Positions 12,100 to 12,888 of a stretch of 12,888 nucleotides of DNA are shown one piece after another. A program made the translations under genes and the position numbers. The DNA comes from JAKAWQ01 sp035549615 (lineage in GTDB: Bacteria > Pseudomonadota > Alphaproteobacteria > Acetobacterales > Acetobacteraceae), in NCBI GenBank assembly GCA_035549615.1, contig DASZQO010000129.1, positions 1 to 12,888 on the forward strand, given 5' to 3'. The notes below the pieces were generated by a model. That model was not told the origin of the DNA. It did no database searches and was given only the letters and a program-made list of their open reading frames with translations. Position 1 is the stretch's first letter. Each line of letters starts with the position of its first letter.

Positions 12100-12888
12100 A
12101 TGAGAGACGACATCACCCCTCTTTTCCCCCGGCGCGCATTGCTGCAGGGCGCGGCGGGTGCCGCCGCGATCGGCAGCCTTTCCGGCCTCGCATCGAGGCC
12201 GGCGCGGGCGGCGGAGACAATGCTCGACGTCTTTGCGCCGCTGCCGCCCGATCCATCGCCGCCCGGCGCGGCCAAGTTCGGCGAGGCGGCGTTCGCCGCC
12301 TGGCAGCAGGCCAACAATGCGAAGGTGAAATACGAGCTGCTGGCGTGGCCGCAACTGCATGACCGCATGGCGACGGCGTTCGCCTCCGGCACGTCCGAAT
12401 GGGACGTGGTCTATATGTGCGCATGGGTTCCGGAATTCATCGATTTCATCGTCCCCTATGCCGACAGGCTGCCGGCTTCGACGGTGGCGGACATGCCGGC
12501 CTCCAGCTTCAAGACGGTGACCTGGGATGGCAAGCGCTATGGCGCCGTCTTCACTCTTTCGCTGCTGACGCTTTTTTACAATACCGAGCATTTCGAAATC
12601 GCAGGATTGAAGGAACCGCCGAAGAGCTGGGACGATCTCAAGCGCTATACGAAGGAGCTGACGCGGGACGGCCGCTATGGCTGGGTGCTCGATTACGGTG
12701 ATTCCGCGGGCATCGGCGGCACGGCCTCCTACTGGATGTGCTTCCTCCAGCAGGCCGGCGGAACGATGTACGGCCCGGATGGCAAGCCCGTCTTCAATTC
12801 GGAGGCGGGTGTGGCGGCGCTGCAGATGATGATGGACCTCATGAAGCTCGGCACCGATCCGGGCTCGATGTCCTATGCCGGGATCAAT
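12100..12888 (+). CDS. Extracellular solute-binding protein of a sugar-type ABC transporter, C-terminus cut by window edge
   Basis: The first 263 residues are present, starting at ATG 12100 with AGGAG 6 nt upstream. Residues 1-37 form a Tat-type signal: PRRALLQGAAGAAAIGSLSG (10-29) ending ARPARA-like at about 33-37, so the protein is exported folded to the periplasm. The mature part shows the type-1 (SBP_bac_1) pattern: HDRMATAFASGTSEWDVVYM (about 86-105), VPYADRLPAS, WDGKRYGAVFTLSLLTLFYN with the strand that contacts ligand, EPPKSWDDLKRYTKEL, and the FNSEAGVAALQMMMDLMKLG helix. This family captures mono- and oligosaccharides or polyols. Its membrane permease and ATPase genes are presumably beyond the right edge. 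The divergent ROK gene and the AT-rich palindrome suggest sugar-responsive repression. The ligand is unknown. Confidence 0.9.
   Translation, partial: MRDDITPLFPRRALLQGAAGAAAIGSLSGLASRPARAAETMLDVFAPLPPDPSPPGAAKFGEAAFAAWQQANNAKVKYELLAWPQLHDRMATAFASGTSEWDVVYMCAWVPEFIDFIVPYADRLPASTVADMPASSFKTVTWDGKRYGAVFTLSLLTLFYNTEHFEIAGLKEPPKSWDDLKRYTKELTRDGRYGWVLDYGDSAGIGGTASYWMCFLQQAGGTMYGPDGKPVFNSEAGVAALQMMMDLMKLGTDPGSMSYAGIN

Noticed and set aside
11629..12591. 320-codon minus-strand open frame across the ROK start and the solute-binding protein
   Set aside because: It overlaps two confidently assigned divergent genes and the operator region, and shows no domain.

Overview
The window looks like chromosomal DNA of a high-GC alphaproteobacterium, probably of the Hyphomicrobiales (Rhizobiales) or a neighbouring order. 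The clues are the G/C-rich third codon positions, Tat-type export signals on secreted proteins, the ArsR plus AHSA1-type SRPBCC gene pair, a ROK regulator divergent from a sugar-type ABC binding protein, and closely packed ATGA-overlapping operons. The order-level placement is inference. There are 13 recognisable protein genes (two cut by the window edges), one very short candidate ORF, and several regulatory or structural sites. No rRNA, tRNA, CRISPR array, insertion sequence or prophage was seen.

Layout. 1-572 (-): 5' part of a secreted fasciclin-domain protein. 573-1506: about 930 bp without a credible gene. 1522-2818 (+): an ArsR-family repressor overlapping a protein with two fused AHSA1/SRPBCC domains, with a palindrome at the repressor's start. 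2912-4027 (-): an ATP-grasp ligase-like protein, convergent with the SRPBCC gene across a terminator and preceded by an 18-codon in-frame ORF. 4336-8639 (+): a likely operon of ArsB/NhaD-type permease, acyl-CoA dehydrogenase and GH15 glucoamylase/trehalase-like enzyme. 8640-8856: an intergenic stretch holding a perfect 16-bp parS palindrome. 8857-9162 (+): a small AhpD-like CxxC protein. 9170-10614 (-): a three-gene operon whose products match the beta, alpha and gamma subunits of cobalt thiocyanate hydrolase (scnB-scnA-scnC in transcription order). 10745-11923 (-): a ROK-family regulator. 12100-12888 (+): the 5' part of a Tat-exported extracellular solute-binding protein, divergent from the ROK gene across an AT-rich operator-like palindrome.

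How the parts work together. The ROK regulator and the binding protein form a classic divergent regulator/sugar-uptake pair. The scn operon would hydrolyse thiocyanate to carbonyl sulfide and ammonia, giving nitrogen and detoxification; no nitrile-hydratase-type activator or cobalt chaperone is visible nearby. The ArsR/SRPBCC pair is probably an autoregulated unit with unknown ligand. The most notable non-gene element is the parS site, which suggests that the region lies in the origin-proximal, ParB-loaded part of a chromosome or of a secondary replicon.
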